Source: Rhabditophanes sp. KR3021 (lineage: Eukaryota; Nematoda; Chromadorea; Rhabditida; Alloionematidae). From it: DNA of 64,000 bases. The notes under the pieces were generated by a model, which was not told the DNA's origin, did no database searches, and saw only the letters and a list, made by a program, of their open reading frames with translations. Within the stretch, counting starts at the first letter, position 1. Each line of letters begins with the position of its first letter. The stretch spans positions 3,596,001 to 3,660,000 of the forward strand of contig CAUJLY010000004.1 in assembly GCA_963281155.1 (NCBI GenBank), read 5' to 3'. The position numbers and the translations under genes were made by a program. Below, one piece after another: positions 45,301 through 56,998 of this stretch.

Positions 45301-48300
45301 CCAATATTATTGAAAATGGATCAGTTATGATGCTGTCTGGTAATTTGCAAATTTATTATCAAAAATTCAATTAAAAAGAAAAAATACATATTAATGATTC
45401 ACAATATACTCTGCATGTCCACATTCTGAGAACTCATTGAGAATAAGTTGAGCAACTTGCGAGTTTGTTTGGGGGTTCATGTTTGATACGAAGTCTAACG
45501 ATAACTTTCCCGAGTCGCTGTTGGTGAGTTGGCCACGAAGTGACTTGATTAGTATAGCTTCGACGTTTTCGGCAATAGTCTTTGATGGATACTCTTTCCT
45601 GAGAACAATCAGCTTCTTTTCCGCAGTAACAAGTTTATTGAGAAATCTCTCATTCTTGTCAAAAACAAGTCCACTTGAGAGAAGAGTTCAAGGCATGCCT
45701 GTGAGCTCCCATTCTTCTACCAAAGTTATCTAATTCACCAGCATATTTTATGGCATCTTTTGCATTTTTCAATTTCCATCCATCAGCAGGAAGAGTAGAA
45801 TCTAAGAACAAGTAAACCCGGCATAATTTGTCTCCCTCCTTAGCTTTGAGTTGATTCTTGATCTTTACAGCTTTAGTCAACGTTTCTTCTGGAGTATCCG
45901 TGTATTCAAATTTGATACTGAATATTATGACGTATAAATAACTAGTGTTCAGCTAAACACAAAATTAATAAAATAACAAACTGTTGATCTAAAATCTTAT
46001 TTTTCATGGTTTCCAGGAAGCATTGAATACGAAAGAGTTTCAAACAAGATAACATTCATAGACCATATTTTACAACAAGAAAAGGGATATCTGACAAATC
46101 AAGTTGATCGAATTGTTTCTAGATCGCCATCAATTTTAGTTGTCGAGAATGGTGTTGCCCATACTGCATTGGAGATGTTGATGGAACACAATATATGCCT
46201 TATTTATAATGTAAACCATAAAGTTGTCAAACGAATTGCAAGGATTGTTGGTGCTGATATATTGCCAACATTTGATGCCCAGATACTTAATCAAAGAATC
46301 GGATACATCAAATTCTTTACCCAAGAGACCATACAACTAAAGGGTGCAAAAGAAAAAACATTACTCATTTTCCAACAAGAGAGTGGCAATAACGGTGTAT
46401 CCATATTGCTAAAAAGTTCGTCAATGAGAGAATTGCGTGCTGCTAAAAGAATATTAAACTTGTTAATATTAGCAAGATATTCGGCTAAACTTGAAATTGC
46501 ATTGCTTAATTTGTACAATACGAAGCCTGTTACACCTCAAACAACCAATGTCGCTAAATGTTTAACATGTCAATTAAATTCAATTGAACTAGAAGAGGAA
46601 ATAAATAATAAATTCACTGACAACATCCGTGACTATCACATTGGATGGTCCCCATTTATTTCAGTTGGATTACCTTTTATGGAAAGTGAAAAAGGAAGAA
46701 ATAGTTCTATAAGGCAATACTTTAGAGAAAATCTGTTTCCATATGGAAATAAAGAAGACTATCAAATATTGGCATTAGATGAAGACAGAAAAGAAAGTGA
46801 TTTAAGTGAAATGGCTGTTAATATAAACAGATTATTCGAGGAGATAGACAAAACAAAGCAGCATGATTTTGTCAAGAAAAATGATAATGTATTAAACAAT
46901 GATAATATTGACGAAATTGCAAATTACAGGTCCCTCTCAGGCGCCTTTTTCAAAGAACGTTGTCAACAAAAGGCCAAATTAGCCGATGAATTGATGGAAA
47001 GACAAGTATTATTAAGTGAGAATGATAATCCACTTCGTGTTTTGCAGCAAACCGATGTTTTCAATCCACAAAACCATCAAAGAATATCATACCTCTTTGG
47101 ATCATTTGCCAAAAAATCATCTAATCCTTTTTTCTGTGTTTTGCCATATGTCCTAAGAATGGAATTTTACTCTCAACATGATATGTGCTTAGGCAATTTC
47201 CTGTCCAAATACTGTTTTAATGATGATTACAAATGCTATGACACAAGTTGTTCGGTACCAATGGTTGATCATCAAAGGAAAATTGTTCATAGAAAGGTCA
47301 GAATTGAAATCATCAGTCAAAAATATGTCCAATCTATTGAAGAATATAACTTGAATAATGTTGGGTCATCTTCTTTTAATCAAGAAAATATAATTTTATC
47401 ATGGCAGCATTGCCCAACTTGCAAATCCTCCTCTGCCGCTACTTCTTTACCACACGAAGTTTGGCATTTGTCGTTTGCAAAGTATATTGAATACCTTGCC
47501 AACTCCATCAATTGCATCAACCAACCTACATCGGCAATAGCAAAAAATGTTTGCACTCATTGTTCCTTCCATGACCATCAACATTTTTTTGCTTATAATG
47601 ATTATGTCACTTCTTTCAAAGTTTATCCAATTAAGCCATTTCACGTTCAATTCAGTCCAACCATCTGTACAATTGATCCCACATTTGTTTCTAATACAGG
47701 ATTGTGCTTAGAAAAAGATAAATTAAATTACCTTGGGCATGATTTGTTTGAAAAGATGCGTACAAATTTGGCAAAGCTTAAAAACCATCCCGATGCTATG
47801 AGGTCGCAAATGACACATGATGTTTTGGAAGCGTTAATGTTAAAAAGCAAAAATGAAATTGAAGATTGCATTGATAGAGTAAGCAAAAGTCCTGTTTTAC
47901 AATCCACAAAACCCTTATTGTCAAACGATAGCCAAGTTATTCGAATAGACGATTCTTTGAATTGGTGTCGCCATCTTCTATATGTTTTGATCACAACTTG
48001 GAATGATGAGGTTACAAAAATTAATGTATCTTCAAAACAAATAAAGAAGTCATCTTCTAATTCAAATACAGAAGATAATGCTAGTATTCCGGCAAATACG
48101 TCGGCTACAAACCTATCATCTATTAGTATGGATAATTATTTACCCTTGGAATTATCAACCCTATTCAATCCTTTTCCAGATAATTGGCATTTGGGATTGT
48201 ACCAGAAAAAGGATGAGTCATGTATTATCGTTAAAGATTTTTTTATTGAAAAGAAAGACCAGTCATCACCAGATTATGGCTCGATTATTGCATATGCCTT

Positions 48301-50228
48301 GGCTTCATCGGAATATCAGGAAAAACGTAGGCATTTAAGAGATTTGAGAAGCAAGGAAAATTTACCAATGGGTTTAAAGTCTTCTGAGCTATCGAATGGA
48401 AAAGAAGAATGTGAAAATGGTCTTTCTAGGAATCACATTGAACTGTCGTTTTCTGACTCTAATACGTCTTACTTCGTTAAAGCCTATTTTGCTGAGCATT
48501 TCCACTTACTTAGAAAAACATGTTTTGCCAAAGAAGAAGATACATCTCGGTAAATAAGACTGTTTGTATCAAAAGCTAATATTATTTTTTAGAGGAGATA
48601 CATTCCTGAGATCACTTGCAAACACAACTCATTGGAAGGTAATTAGACTATCCTAATGTATTCTATTAATTTATTTTATTTTTAGGTACGTTTGACACAA
48701 AGTCAAAAATGGATAAATTTTATTAGTTAAAAATGGGTATAAAAATAAGAACACAAAGTTAAAAAAAGAATTTTATTAATTTGAAAAATGGGTAAAGATT
48801 ATGGCCATTAAATAATCAAATCAGTCTGTCTTTTGAGGTTGTCTTAATATAACACGTTCTTCACCGTCTAAAATGTCTTGGAGAATCAACTTTGCAACTT
48901 CTTCTTTTCTTTCTGAAAACATATTATAGACAATTTGATAAGAAGCCTTGCCAGAATCACTGTTTGTGTTTACATCTCTGGTGTAGATAATGAGAATGTC
49001 TTCAGTATTCTGAGCCATTTTCTTTGAGGAAAAAGTCTTTTTAAGTACAACCATTCCACAGCTATGTTGTACAAATACATATGATCACCCATTCGTTTTT
49101 TAAATTATTTGACTTAAAATATATTACAGTTATTAAATTAAAGATATAAACTGAAAAAATGATCAGAAAATTGGGCATAAATAAAGGGATAAATTACCAA
49201 TATTGTTAAACTAAGCTAACAAATAAAAATAGATTATAGTTAAATTTTATAAATAATAACAAAATTAAACGCTTGCTAACAATCATTTTTTTAAAAATAA
49301 GTTTTCAAGACTTTCACATCTAGTCACACAATCATAAGGATCCATTGTGTTCCGCCACCTTCTTCAAATTTATAGTGGGGCAAAAAAATCCAAAGGCCAA
49401 AGTAGGCAAACAAAAAAATTGGGGGAACATCATGTCATCTATTAAACAAAATATATATAAATAAAAGAACAAGTCTAAATTATTAACGTTATTCATTAGC
49501 CCTCAGGAGGAAAGTCAGGTTCAGATTTTTTCCGGACATCTGACAGAAGATTTATCTTCAAAGAAATGTCTAAGTATGAAATTGAATCTTTCCTTGATTT
49601 TGCACCCAAATATTTTGACTATGTTCAAACCTCAGTAACAGAAAAGCGTATCTCTTGCTTAGGTAAAATTTACGGAGTTTACAAAGTTGGATATAAGAAC
49701 AAGAAGACAAATACGCAGTACAAAATAGATTTACTTGTTATGGAATATTTGTTTTATAAGAGAACAATCAAACAGTATTGGGATCTGAAAGGATCTCTGA
49801 GAAATCGTAAAGCTAGTTTGGAAAAGCATCATCATAAAGATCAAGTTTTGCTGGATGAAAATTTTGTTAACAACTTGTGGAATAATCAATTTTATGTTCA
49901 TCCCCAGGCCAAACTTGCATTGACAGAAGCAATTGAAAATGACAGTAAATTTTTAGCTTCTCAAAAAGTAATGGACTATAGTTTGCTGGTGGGAGTAGAT
50001 CAAGAAAACGATGAAGTCATACTTGGAATAGTTGATTACATACGGACATATACACTAGACAAACAACTCGAAAGCACTTTTAAGAAAGCAGCACTGCCTG
50101 GGAATGCACTGCCGACTATTATTAATCCTGAGGACTATAGAATTCGATTTACAGAAGCCATCAGCAATCATTATGTTCATGTAAGTCCTGATCAATGGAC
50201 AGGCTTAGCATCATCAACTTCCGATTAA
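42320..50228 (+). CDS. PIKFYVE: PIKfyve/Fab1 phosphatidylinositol 3-phosphate 5-kinase, 1592 aa
   Basis: Exons 42320-42554, 42593-42838, 44200-45048, 45199-45339, 46017-48549, 48593-48638 and 49500-50228 close in frame. Near residues 105-175 is a FYVE zinc finger (RYWVPDSNGKECYECHEKF, RKHHCRLCGQIFCSKC, then RCCNFC from the next exon), which binds PI3P on endosomes. Residues about 440-700 resemble the CCT/TCP1 chaperonin-like domain (YVHIKK, GIVCTKSIAHTKM, VVENGVAHTALEML). The C-terminal kinase has GGKSGSDFF, LLVMEYLFYKR, YWDLKGSLRNR, LLDENF, VMDYSLLVG and LGIVDYIRTYTLDKQLE. The enzyme makes PI(3,5)P2 and controls lysosome and vacuole size (C. elegans ppk-3). It is shorter than human PIKfyve (2098) and no DEP domain is evident. 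Introns 2, 4 and 6 carry antisense relics f, g and h. Confidence 0.93.
42890..44194 (-). pseudogene. most complete copy (f) of the ANKLE1/LEM-3-like GIY-YIG family, filling PIKfyve intron 2
   Basis: On the minus strand a gene-like sequence fills almost the whole 1361-bp intron. From an ATG near 44194 it passes a 45-nt GT..AG stretch (44063-44019). It then reads VKDTSPKDRHLYLARAKNGS, an in-frame TAA (43947-43949), EGLVRRFYEHSRDVSLLMVH, RKEQFFANCFKKSEAMEML, AIEHVINCTSPRFTNCATN, a second TAA (43377-43379), and then the nuclease part. That part is AVYVLLDIPKHVD, SFAQFLEIIFYCGVSGDVKL, RFIQLRPKETRIMNIL, AVYID, and after a frameshift near 43090 LTSNEALAYEYATIYDL and VLTNV. The pattern YVLLD...FYCG....R...H...K...I and E......LTN matches the GIY-YIG domain of ANKLE1/LEM-3, a nuclease that cuts chromatin bridges. 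The glycine of the second strand is present. Two stops and a shift mark it as inactive. Confidence 0.65.
45391..45935 (-). pseudogene. relic of the GIY-YIG family, N-terminal part (copy g), antisense in PIKfyve intron 4
   Basis: The minus strand reads KFEYTDTPEETLTKAVKIK, GDKLCRVYLFLDSTLPADGW, AGELDNFGRRMGAHRHALN, one frameshift near 45655, then DKNERFLNKLVTAEKKLIVL, IAENVEAILIKSLRGQLTN, SDSGKLSLDFVS and NSQVAQLILNEFSE to TAA at 45391. GRRMGAHRHALN aligns with VRRFYEHSRDVS of copy f, and NVEAILIKSLRGQLTN with AIEHVINCTSPRFTN. It has only one clear frame break, so it is the best-preserved N-terminal copy. Confidence 0.6.
48821..49054 (-). pseudogene. relic of the GIY-YIG family, N-terminal part (copy h), antisense in PIKfyve intron 6
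   Basis: An open minus-strand frame of 77 codons from an ATG reads VVLKKTFSSKKMAQNTEDIL, TNSDSGKASYQIVYNMFSE and KEEVAKLILQDILDG, ending LRQPQKTD. It aligns with copies b, e and g over the AENVE...TNSDSGK...VA.LIL.EF.E core. It lacks the upstream and nuclease parts. The frame is intact, so a short expressed protein is possible, but a truncated copy is more likely. Confidence 0.5.
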
Positions 50229-51142
50229 GAACAGATGTGTCCTATTTATGTTCACTTAACATTATTTCAACTATCATAAATATATATTATAAATAGATTT
50301 CAAAAGAATAAATATATTATATCATTTGTATATTGAATTTATTTATTTTTGTCATCTTCAACTTTTAAAAAAATAAGTCTTGCATCGAAGGATTACACCG
50401 TTTATTGGAAAAAAGTTATTTAATTTTAAAAACATCATTTTGTGTCAGAGTTGCTGAAATTTTGAATACGTAGCCCTCACATGATTTCCCTTAACTCTAC
50501 ATTTTCCAAGGATGCTTTGCGAATTTCAAAAGGGAATGATGATACACAAACAAAAAACATTTTGACATCAAGTACCTTGTTCATTTGCCTGTGCCATTTA
50601 GCGATCATGATGTAAGTATTGTCATTCAATTAAATGCCACAAAGAAAAAGGATTTTTGAAAAATAGAATAGAAGATGTTTTAACTAGATGGGATGATCCA
50701 GAGATTGAGCAACAAGCTAAGTAATATCAATTCAAGTGTATCAGCTTCAGTTAATGAGGGAAATTCAACTGTTAAGAGGAAAAGAACCGAGGCAAAGACA
50801 AATGTCTCCCAGCATTTTACTACCATTAATCACCATAAATAATTGAAATTACTTGACTCATATTTTAATTTTAGGCACATATTATTGCTTTTTTTATTTG
50901 CTATAATTATATTCTTTTGAATAATAAATTTTCCTGCTATATACGTATATTTATTAAGTATTAGTGAATGTCGTCATTAGACCATAATTTGCATGGTCAT
51001 CATTCATTTTATTAGTGAAACGATTTAATTTACACTTCCCTTCAAGAGTACCCGTTTTTCATTTTTACATATTATACACATTCGAAACAAAATTGCTTAC
51101 TTAACATTTAGTTTTTTAGACTATACTTAACAAGTTTAAAGA
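50229..51142. other. intergenic region with a faint coding relic
   Basis: Between PIKfyve and the SPT2-like gene (both +). At 50,450-50,860 the plus strand has low-stop, less AT-rich sequence in several frames (SLNSTFSKDALRISKGNDD; KYLVHLPVPFSDHDVSIVI; NINSSVSASVNEGNSTVKRK). This suggests a shattered gene of unknown family; it is not alignable by eye to the GIY-YIG relics. Confidence 0.3.
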
Positions 51143-52737
51143 ATGAGTAACTTGATGTGTGATATTTTAAATTCTGCCAAGCATGTATCTCATTTAGACG
51201 ATCAGAAGAGGGTAAGAAATTATATTTACGTACATAGCAATTATGATGATTGTTTCATTCTTTTAGAAGCAGCACATCGAAGTGGATTGTAAGGCTGGTA
51301 TAACAAATAACAGAGACACTCTTTTTGACGCCCATCAACACAAAATTCAACAAAAGCGAGGCAATCAAACTTCTCTGGAGTACAGAATTCATAGAAAAAT
51401 TGAGCAAAATCAAGGGAAAATCACGGCTCAAATTGCACGGGAATTCAATATGAGTCTTTCTCAAATGAATCAAAAGTTTGGATCATATGTTGAACATCTT
51501 GCTAAAATAAAAACTGTTGTAAGATCTTCGAATGAAAAGAACAAAAAAAGTACGGGACAAAAAGAATTAAAAATAGACAAGAATGGGTGGGAATCAATTT
51601 GCGAAAGGAATGGTCTGAAAGAGAGAATGAAGCAATCACTTCTTGATTTTGAAAAGTTTGGCAATATCCAAAGCAAGGCAACAAAATTGGAAAGTGCCAA
51701 GAATAATAGGCCGAAAAAATCCGATTATGTGCCTATACAAAACAGAAGTGCTGGAGCTATAAGGCAATTAATTAAAAAGCCTAGTGAAAATGTTAAGAAA
51801 ACAATCTCAGAAAAGGTATATGACAAAAGAATTACGAATGCAGGAAGCGAATCTTTAAAGACAGATTTAAAAAGTAAAATTAATCAGGTTGCTAAGTCAA
51901 AATGTCAAACAAAAGTGATGTCTAAGTTTTCTGATAATCAAAATAAAACAGTTGGAAATATTTTGTTAATGGAAAACAACTGCAGAGAATTAGAACAAGA
52001 ATGTATGCGGAAAAAGAAAGATCTATTAGACACTGTCAAGAGATTGGAAGAAGCACGAAAAAGCCTTGAAGATAAAAAAGCTAAAAAAATGCTTAAATCT
52101 CTACAGAATAAAAGTCATAGCCAGAACAATCCCAAAATAATAAATGATCAAATGTCTGTAAATGGTAGTATTACAAGCGCTGATAGATTTAAAAGTCATG
52201 AATCTAGGAAAGACATTTTTTGTACCAAAAAAACGTCTGAGCATTACAAGTATGGGGGTAATGTTTCGCCGAAATATAACATGCCAGGGAATGATTTGGT
52301 TAGTGATAAGTACAGAAGTGGTATTCTAAACAATAATTTTCAGTCGAGAAAAGATAGAGCCTGTAATAATTATGACTCAAGAAATAGTATTGCCAGGAAG
52401 AAAGCTCAAAGGATTTATGACGAAGAGGAGATTTATGATTCTAGTGGGAGTTTAGATGAATTTGTTGTTTCAGATGATGAAGATGAAATTGACAATGAGC
52501 AATTTGAAGAAGCTTTGAGGTAAGAGATTAACCGCAATACTAAATTTATGCAATAATTTCAGAGGAATTTCCAAGAATACTGACAAAAAAAAGTGGCTTA
52601 AGAATGAGAAGAGAATTTCCACTAGTGAAATGGATTCCAGCTATAAGGACATACTTCGTGAAGAAAAGAGAAGTGCTAAAATTGGTTATTTGGAGGACAT
52701 TATACAGGCCAAGAAATATGGAGCTCGCGAAATTTAG
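51143..52737 (+). CDS. SPTY2D1: SPT2-like histone chaperone, 498 aa
   Basis: Exons 51143-51211, 51267-52519 and 52563-52737 close in frame (phases 0 and 2). The protein is long, basic and lysine/asparagine-rich through the middle. The C-terminal 100 residues carry the SPT2 signature: a coiled-coil-forming basic segment before it, an acidic patch (IYDEEEIYDSSGSLDEFVVS, DDEDEIDNEQ), and then MDSSYKDILREEKRSAKIGY and LEDIIQAKKYG. In SPT2/SPTY2D1 the order is an acidic DFI..DE segment, then M..SW..Q..EE..S.RLG..ED. SPT2 binds H3-H4 tetramers during transcription. In this protein the usual REIFGYDR block between the acidic patch and the final helix is weak (GISKNTDKKKWLKN), so the family call is good but not complete. 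Confidence 0.65.
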
Positions 52738-52929
52738 ATGGTTATATTTATTTTATTTTTGTTATGTTTAAATTGAAGGTAGTGTATTTTATTGTATGAA
52801 GTGTAATAAAATGGGATAACAAAAATATATTTTATAAAAACAATTACAGTGTAAGTATCAAATGATATTTAAAAACGTAAAGAAAAGGAGTAAAATATTT
52901 CAAAATAAATTAAAGAAGATACTTGATAA

Positions 52930-54831
52930 TTAGCAAATACCTCTTTTCTTAGCTTCAGCTTCATAAATGAGCAGTCTCCATAATTTGATTGTAAATGTTT
53001 CGGCGTCTTCGTCTAAGACCATCTTGACGTCTTTAAGAATCATCTGTGGTGATTTTCTTTCGAGAACTTGTTGAGTGATAAAATCAGTTAGTTCATCTTC
53101 CTTTTCGCCCAGATATTCGGTAACTTTTGTCTCAATCCATCCTCGAACTTTAGTCTTGATAATAACTTCATTGCAACTTTCCCAATCAACAGGTGTTGCG
53201 TATAGCTCATCTTTGTCTTTTGGAATACTTTGGACAATACTATTAATTATTTTTACACGCTCATCTTCACTCATTGTTTTCATTCTCTCTTCATGAGTTA
53301 CAGTGAAGATCTTTAGTTTTTTCTTAATCTCCATTTGAGTACCTTCTTCCTCGTCGTCATTGATACCGAACGTGTTGCTATGAACTCTATGGCCCCCAAC
53401 ATTCAAATTGACACTGATGGCAGCTACTTTAACTTCACAATTGTCGACATTGTCTTTCGATTTATTGGAATCGTCAGCATTATCCTCATCCATATTATCA
53501 TCACAAACCATTGCCTCGGAAGTATCTTCCGCAATCGGGCTAATTGGTTCACTTTCCATATTTTTATTACTCTCCTTTTCATCTTCCAATTCAATCGCCT
53601 TCTTCTTCATTTCTTCCAGCTCAGCATGTTCTCTTAATTGATCACGCTTATCACGTTCTCTTTCTGTCTCGACAGCTTCACGGATCTTTATCATTTGGCT
53701 CTTACTATAATACCTTTCGTCACATTTCTCATCATCATAATCTTCGTGAAAGGTAAGTCGTCTTTTATACTCTTTTAAGTTTTTGGCTTTTCGCTCAATT
53801 TCCTTCTTTTCATTAAATTTGTATTCTTTGGACATCTTTCTTTCTCTACTCTCCCAATGCTTCTTTCGATCCTGGTAATCATTTTCAATTAACTTTACCT
53901 TCTGACGAATTTTTCTTCGAACATACTCATCCTCGGTGTCGCCAGCATCACGTCGATTAGATACACTATGACCATTTCGAAAAGATTCGTTCCTAGCATT
54001 AGAGCCTGCTTTGTTGTCATCTTCTGATGTGGATGAAATACTTTCAGCACGCGTTCTGCAAAAAATTGATTAGTAAGTATTATTTTATTAAACTTTTAAA
54101 TATACCTATTTTCTTTAGATGAACGGGATTTCTTTTCAGGTACCTTTTCGTTGTCATCACTTTCGTCTGAAATAGGCTGTGATATTTCCTTGCTTTCCTT
54201 TGGTTTTTCCTCAAAAGCAAGAAGCTCCATTTCCAATAACTCTGGCTGGTGGACTTTTATTATTGTTGCTGCCTTTTCTAATATCTCAGCATGGTCCTTT
54301 TCATCGTCACTAAATATAGGTAGTCCATCAGCGGCCAATTTATGAGGATCTGGACAGTCAGGCTTAAGCGATTTTTTGTAATAGCTAACAATTTCCGTCT
54401 TAACTTTTTCATCCATCTTGACAATCAAGCATTTCTCTCCTAATTTAAAGTCATTAAATAAACGCAATGCTCTTATTGAAGCCTTACAATCGTCGAATTC
54501 ACAGAAAGCAAATGACTGTCTCTGTTCATCGGCTCCAGGTGACCATTTCCAATGAAAAATAGTCCCACACAGTCCAAAAATAAGACTTAGCGTATTGTCG
54601 GTGACTGCTTTTGTAATGCCAGCTATAAATACCTTTGTAGTAGGTGAATCCAATACTTCTCCAACTGCAAAGAAGCATGGTCTCTGTTCTTCTTGAGGCT
54701 TAGGTGTAAAAAATTGACGACTTTGTTGAGGGGCTAAAAAGGTTTATATTTGTTAAAATGCTAAATGACTTACCGTTCATCCTGTTTAAATTGCTTTCCA
54801 TTTTTGGTGGTGGAAACGGATAGCCAGACAT
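52930..54831 (-). CDS. RBM25: RNA-binding protein RBM25, 603 aa
   Basis: Exons (minus) 54831-54774, 54733-54106 and 54055-52930 close in frame (phases 1 and 2). A short proline-rich start (MSGYPFPPPKM) is followed by an RRM at about residues 45-120: RNP2-like KVFIAGITKAV and RNP1-like QSFAFCEFDD, with GTIFHWKWSPG between them, as in RBM25. The middle is a long charged Arg/Glu/Lys region (YVRRKIRQKVKL, ERERDKRDQLREHAELEEMK), shorter than in vertebrates. The C-terminal about 100 residues form a PWI domain (PVDWESCNEV, VRGWIETKVTEYLGEKEDEL, LWRLLIYEAEAKKRGI). RBM25 associates with the spliceosome and U1 snRNP and regulates alternative 5' splice-site choice. Human RBM25 is 843 residues. Confidence 0.88.
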
Positions 54832-55559
54832 ATTGATGGTTATCAAAAGAAAAATACACAAGCATATGTTTAATACAAATCAGTGAACTATTATCCAAAG
54901 TTTGTCGTTGCAAGATAATATTTTAAATTGACTAACCAAAACGCCAAATGGTAAGACATAATAACGGCTAAAGGGTTTATTTATTTTACATTAGAAAGTT
55001 TTTCAACTTTCATTCCAAAATTTAACAATTGAGATTTCTTAATCTTCAAAGTTACTAACCTAATTTATAGTCTTGTAGACTTCGAAACTTTTGAATTGAA
55101 TCAGTTATTTAAGTCATGCAATTCAAACATTAAAAGTAGTTCTTACAATTTGCTGTTAACGACACTCGCTTGTGCATACTTTTTGTAACTGTTAAATATA
55201 ATACCATCTTGCAGTAGCCCTGCATTAAACTCCTAATATTTGCCAATAAACGACAAGAATCTTGACTTTTGTCCATATGAATCACATTAAATAACACAAA
55301 CTTAATTTTTTAACAGAAGCAGTGAAATAAAGTTTTATTAAATGTTAAAAATACCATTGCAATATGAAATAGATCGGAAATGGATCAGAAATAGATAGGT
55401 TATGATGATAAGTTAGATAAATTTACATACATATATTTTCATCATTCTTATTTTCTATCCAATATGTAGATTTATCCCATTTTTAAGGAAGGCTTTTTAT
55501 TAAATAAAGGTTCTCATTTTTACAATCATCTGACACCCAGATTCCTACGAATCTGCAGG
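54832..55559. other. intergenic gap
   Basis: AT-rich sequence upstream of RBM25 and downstream of the unassigned minus-strand gene. No coding or structured element is recognised. Confidence 0.4.
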
Positions 55560-56156
55560 TTACTCGTTTGGAGATTGCTTTAAGAAGATCTTTTGATATG
55601 TCAATTCAGCTTTCTTGTCTAATAATGCTTTAATATATTTGTCTGTTTTGTCGGGTCCTTGATACCCTACTAAATCCGAATATTGAACTTTGTTTCTGTC
55701 AGTAAAGTATGTTCCGGCTAATGTAATGGCAACACTATTTTCATAAATTTTGACAACTGGCGATTCCGTCAACAACTTGATAAGGTATCGTTTGATATCA
55801 TTCCTGAGAGGTTTTCCAGTTAACAGTTGCAATTTTGGGTAAAAAGTATTTTCGAAAAAAGCCATCATTTCCACTTCCATTTCTTTGGACATGTCTCTAC
55901 AGATCTCCTCTAAGTTTAAACGATACTGAACGCGAACTCTATAAAGTGCTTCACAATTGTTAAAATGTTTACTTAGCGACTCCATATTGTCACTTTGTGG
56001 ACAGACGCTGTCATCAGTCTCGTGTGTAGTATCAACAGGCAAAGGGGCAAACATCTTCCGTTTTAAAATTCCGATGGTGGCTTTTGATTTGATTGTTCCA
56101 GGAACTTCAATAAATAGATTTCCAGGCATTAAGTTAAGACTATTTGGAGATGGCAT
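55560..56156 (-). CDS. unassigned protein, 198 aa, single exon
   Basis: An uninterrupted frame runs from the ATG at 56156 to the TAA at 55560. It has a short N-terminal part (MPSPNSLNLMPGNLFIEVPG), a basic patch (KRKMFAPLP), then a helical region with SLSKHFNNCEALYRVRVQYR, EEICRDMSKEMEVEMMAFFE and a lysine-rich end. The segment VVKIYENSVAITLAGTYFTD looks like a small beta-sheet. I see no signal peptide or membrane segment. The frame length, balanced composition and lack of stops in AT-rich DNA make it probably real, but no family is recognised. Being intronless next to a gene relic, it may be a retrocopy or a young gene. Confidence 0.5.
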   Translation of the reverse strand: MPSPNSLNLMPGNLFIEVPGTIKSKATIGILKRKMFAPLPVDTTHETDDSVCPQSDNMESLSKHFNNCEALYRVRVQYRLNLEEICRDMSKEMEVEMMAFFENTFYPKLQLLTGKPLRNDIKRYLIKLLTESPVVKIYENSVAITLAGTYFTDRNKVQYSDLVGYQGPDKTDKYIKALLDKKAELTYQKIFLKQSPNE

Positions 56157-56319
56157 TTCCCTACTCGTTTCAAAAAAGCGATTGTTAATTGATGATTGCT
56201 AGTTGTAAACTAATAGCGGTGGTGTTTTTAAATAAAAGTTTAGAGCCTCTTTGAGTCCCTTTGAGACTTGTGATTGGTATTAAGTATATTGAGAATGAAA
56301 TATGCAGCACGATTGAATA

Positions 56320-56998
56320 TTTGTTCACGAAGCTTTAAGTACACATTGTATCAATTAATTACTAATATTGCTTTTGTTAATGAATGCGTCAAGATCCGAA
56401 GAGTATCCAGGACAGTCGATCAGGGTGATGTAGTTGGCGAGTTGATAAGCTTGATTTTGCCCAAAATTTCACTTGATATGATAAAAGTTCAAGTCATCAG
56501 CAATAATTGTCCGATTCATAAAGCTTTCTTCGTTCTTTTCGCCAGGTACAATTATCTCGAAGGCTGTGATTGGAGTGGCTTTGCTTGATCCACCATACGC
56601 TTCTTTAAATGAATAATGGTTTAGAGTTGTTTTCCCGACTCCCGCTCTCCATACAATCATAACAGTAGGCATAGCGGTGACTTCAGAATCACTCCATTGG
56701 TAGATGCCAGTCATTTCATTGCATCTGTGTCGTTCTTCAGTTTCATTTAAGCAAAAGATAAGATACAGAGGCATGACTTTGAGTACTCCGAGAGTTTCTG
56801 GCAAATTACTTTTTTCTTAGCAACATCAGGGAGCTTTACTTGCCAGGTAGTTTTTTTGGTACGGATCCGACCTTGTCTTTTGTCGTAGTCTTGTGATCCT
56901 CATAAGATTCACCATATTGACAACAACGGAAACAGTCTGTGAAGCAGCAGCAAGAGATTGTGTGTGATTTTGGTAAAATTCGTCTCATATAATAGTGA
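56320..56998 (-). pseudogene. P-loop GTPase-like pseudogene
   Basis: The minus strand opens with MRRILPKSHTISCCCFTDCF (cysteine-rich N-terminus) and DHKTTTKDKVGSVPKK. It breaks at a run of As, continues TWQVKLPDVAKKK, breaks again at a run of As, and then reads MPTVMIVWRAGVGKTTL, ITAFEIIVPGEKNEE, an in-frame TGA, and NYITLIDCPGYSSDLD. The P-loop GxxxxGKT is recognisable with the first glycine changed to tryptophan, and DCPG stands where a Ras-like DxxG switch II should be. Two homopolymer shifts and a stop mean it is inactive unless the sequence has errors. It could derive from a Ras-like or other TRAFAC GTPase. Confidence 0.4.

Noticed and set aside
53335..53756. Plus-strand hydrophobic frames opposite RBM25
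   Set aside because: Reverse complement of Glu/Lys-rich codons gives Phe/Leu/Ser-rich shadows; the RBM25 frame is unequivocal.
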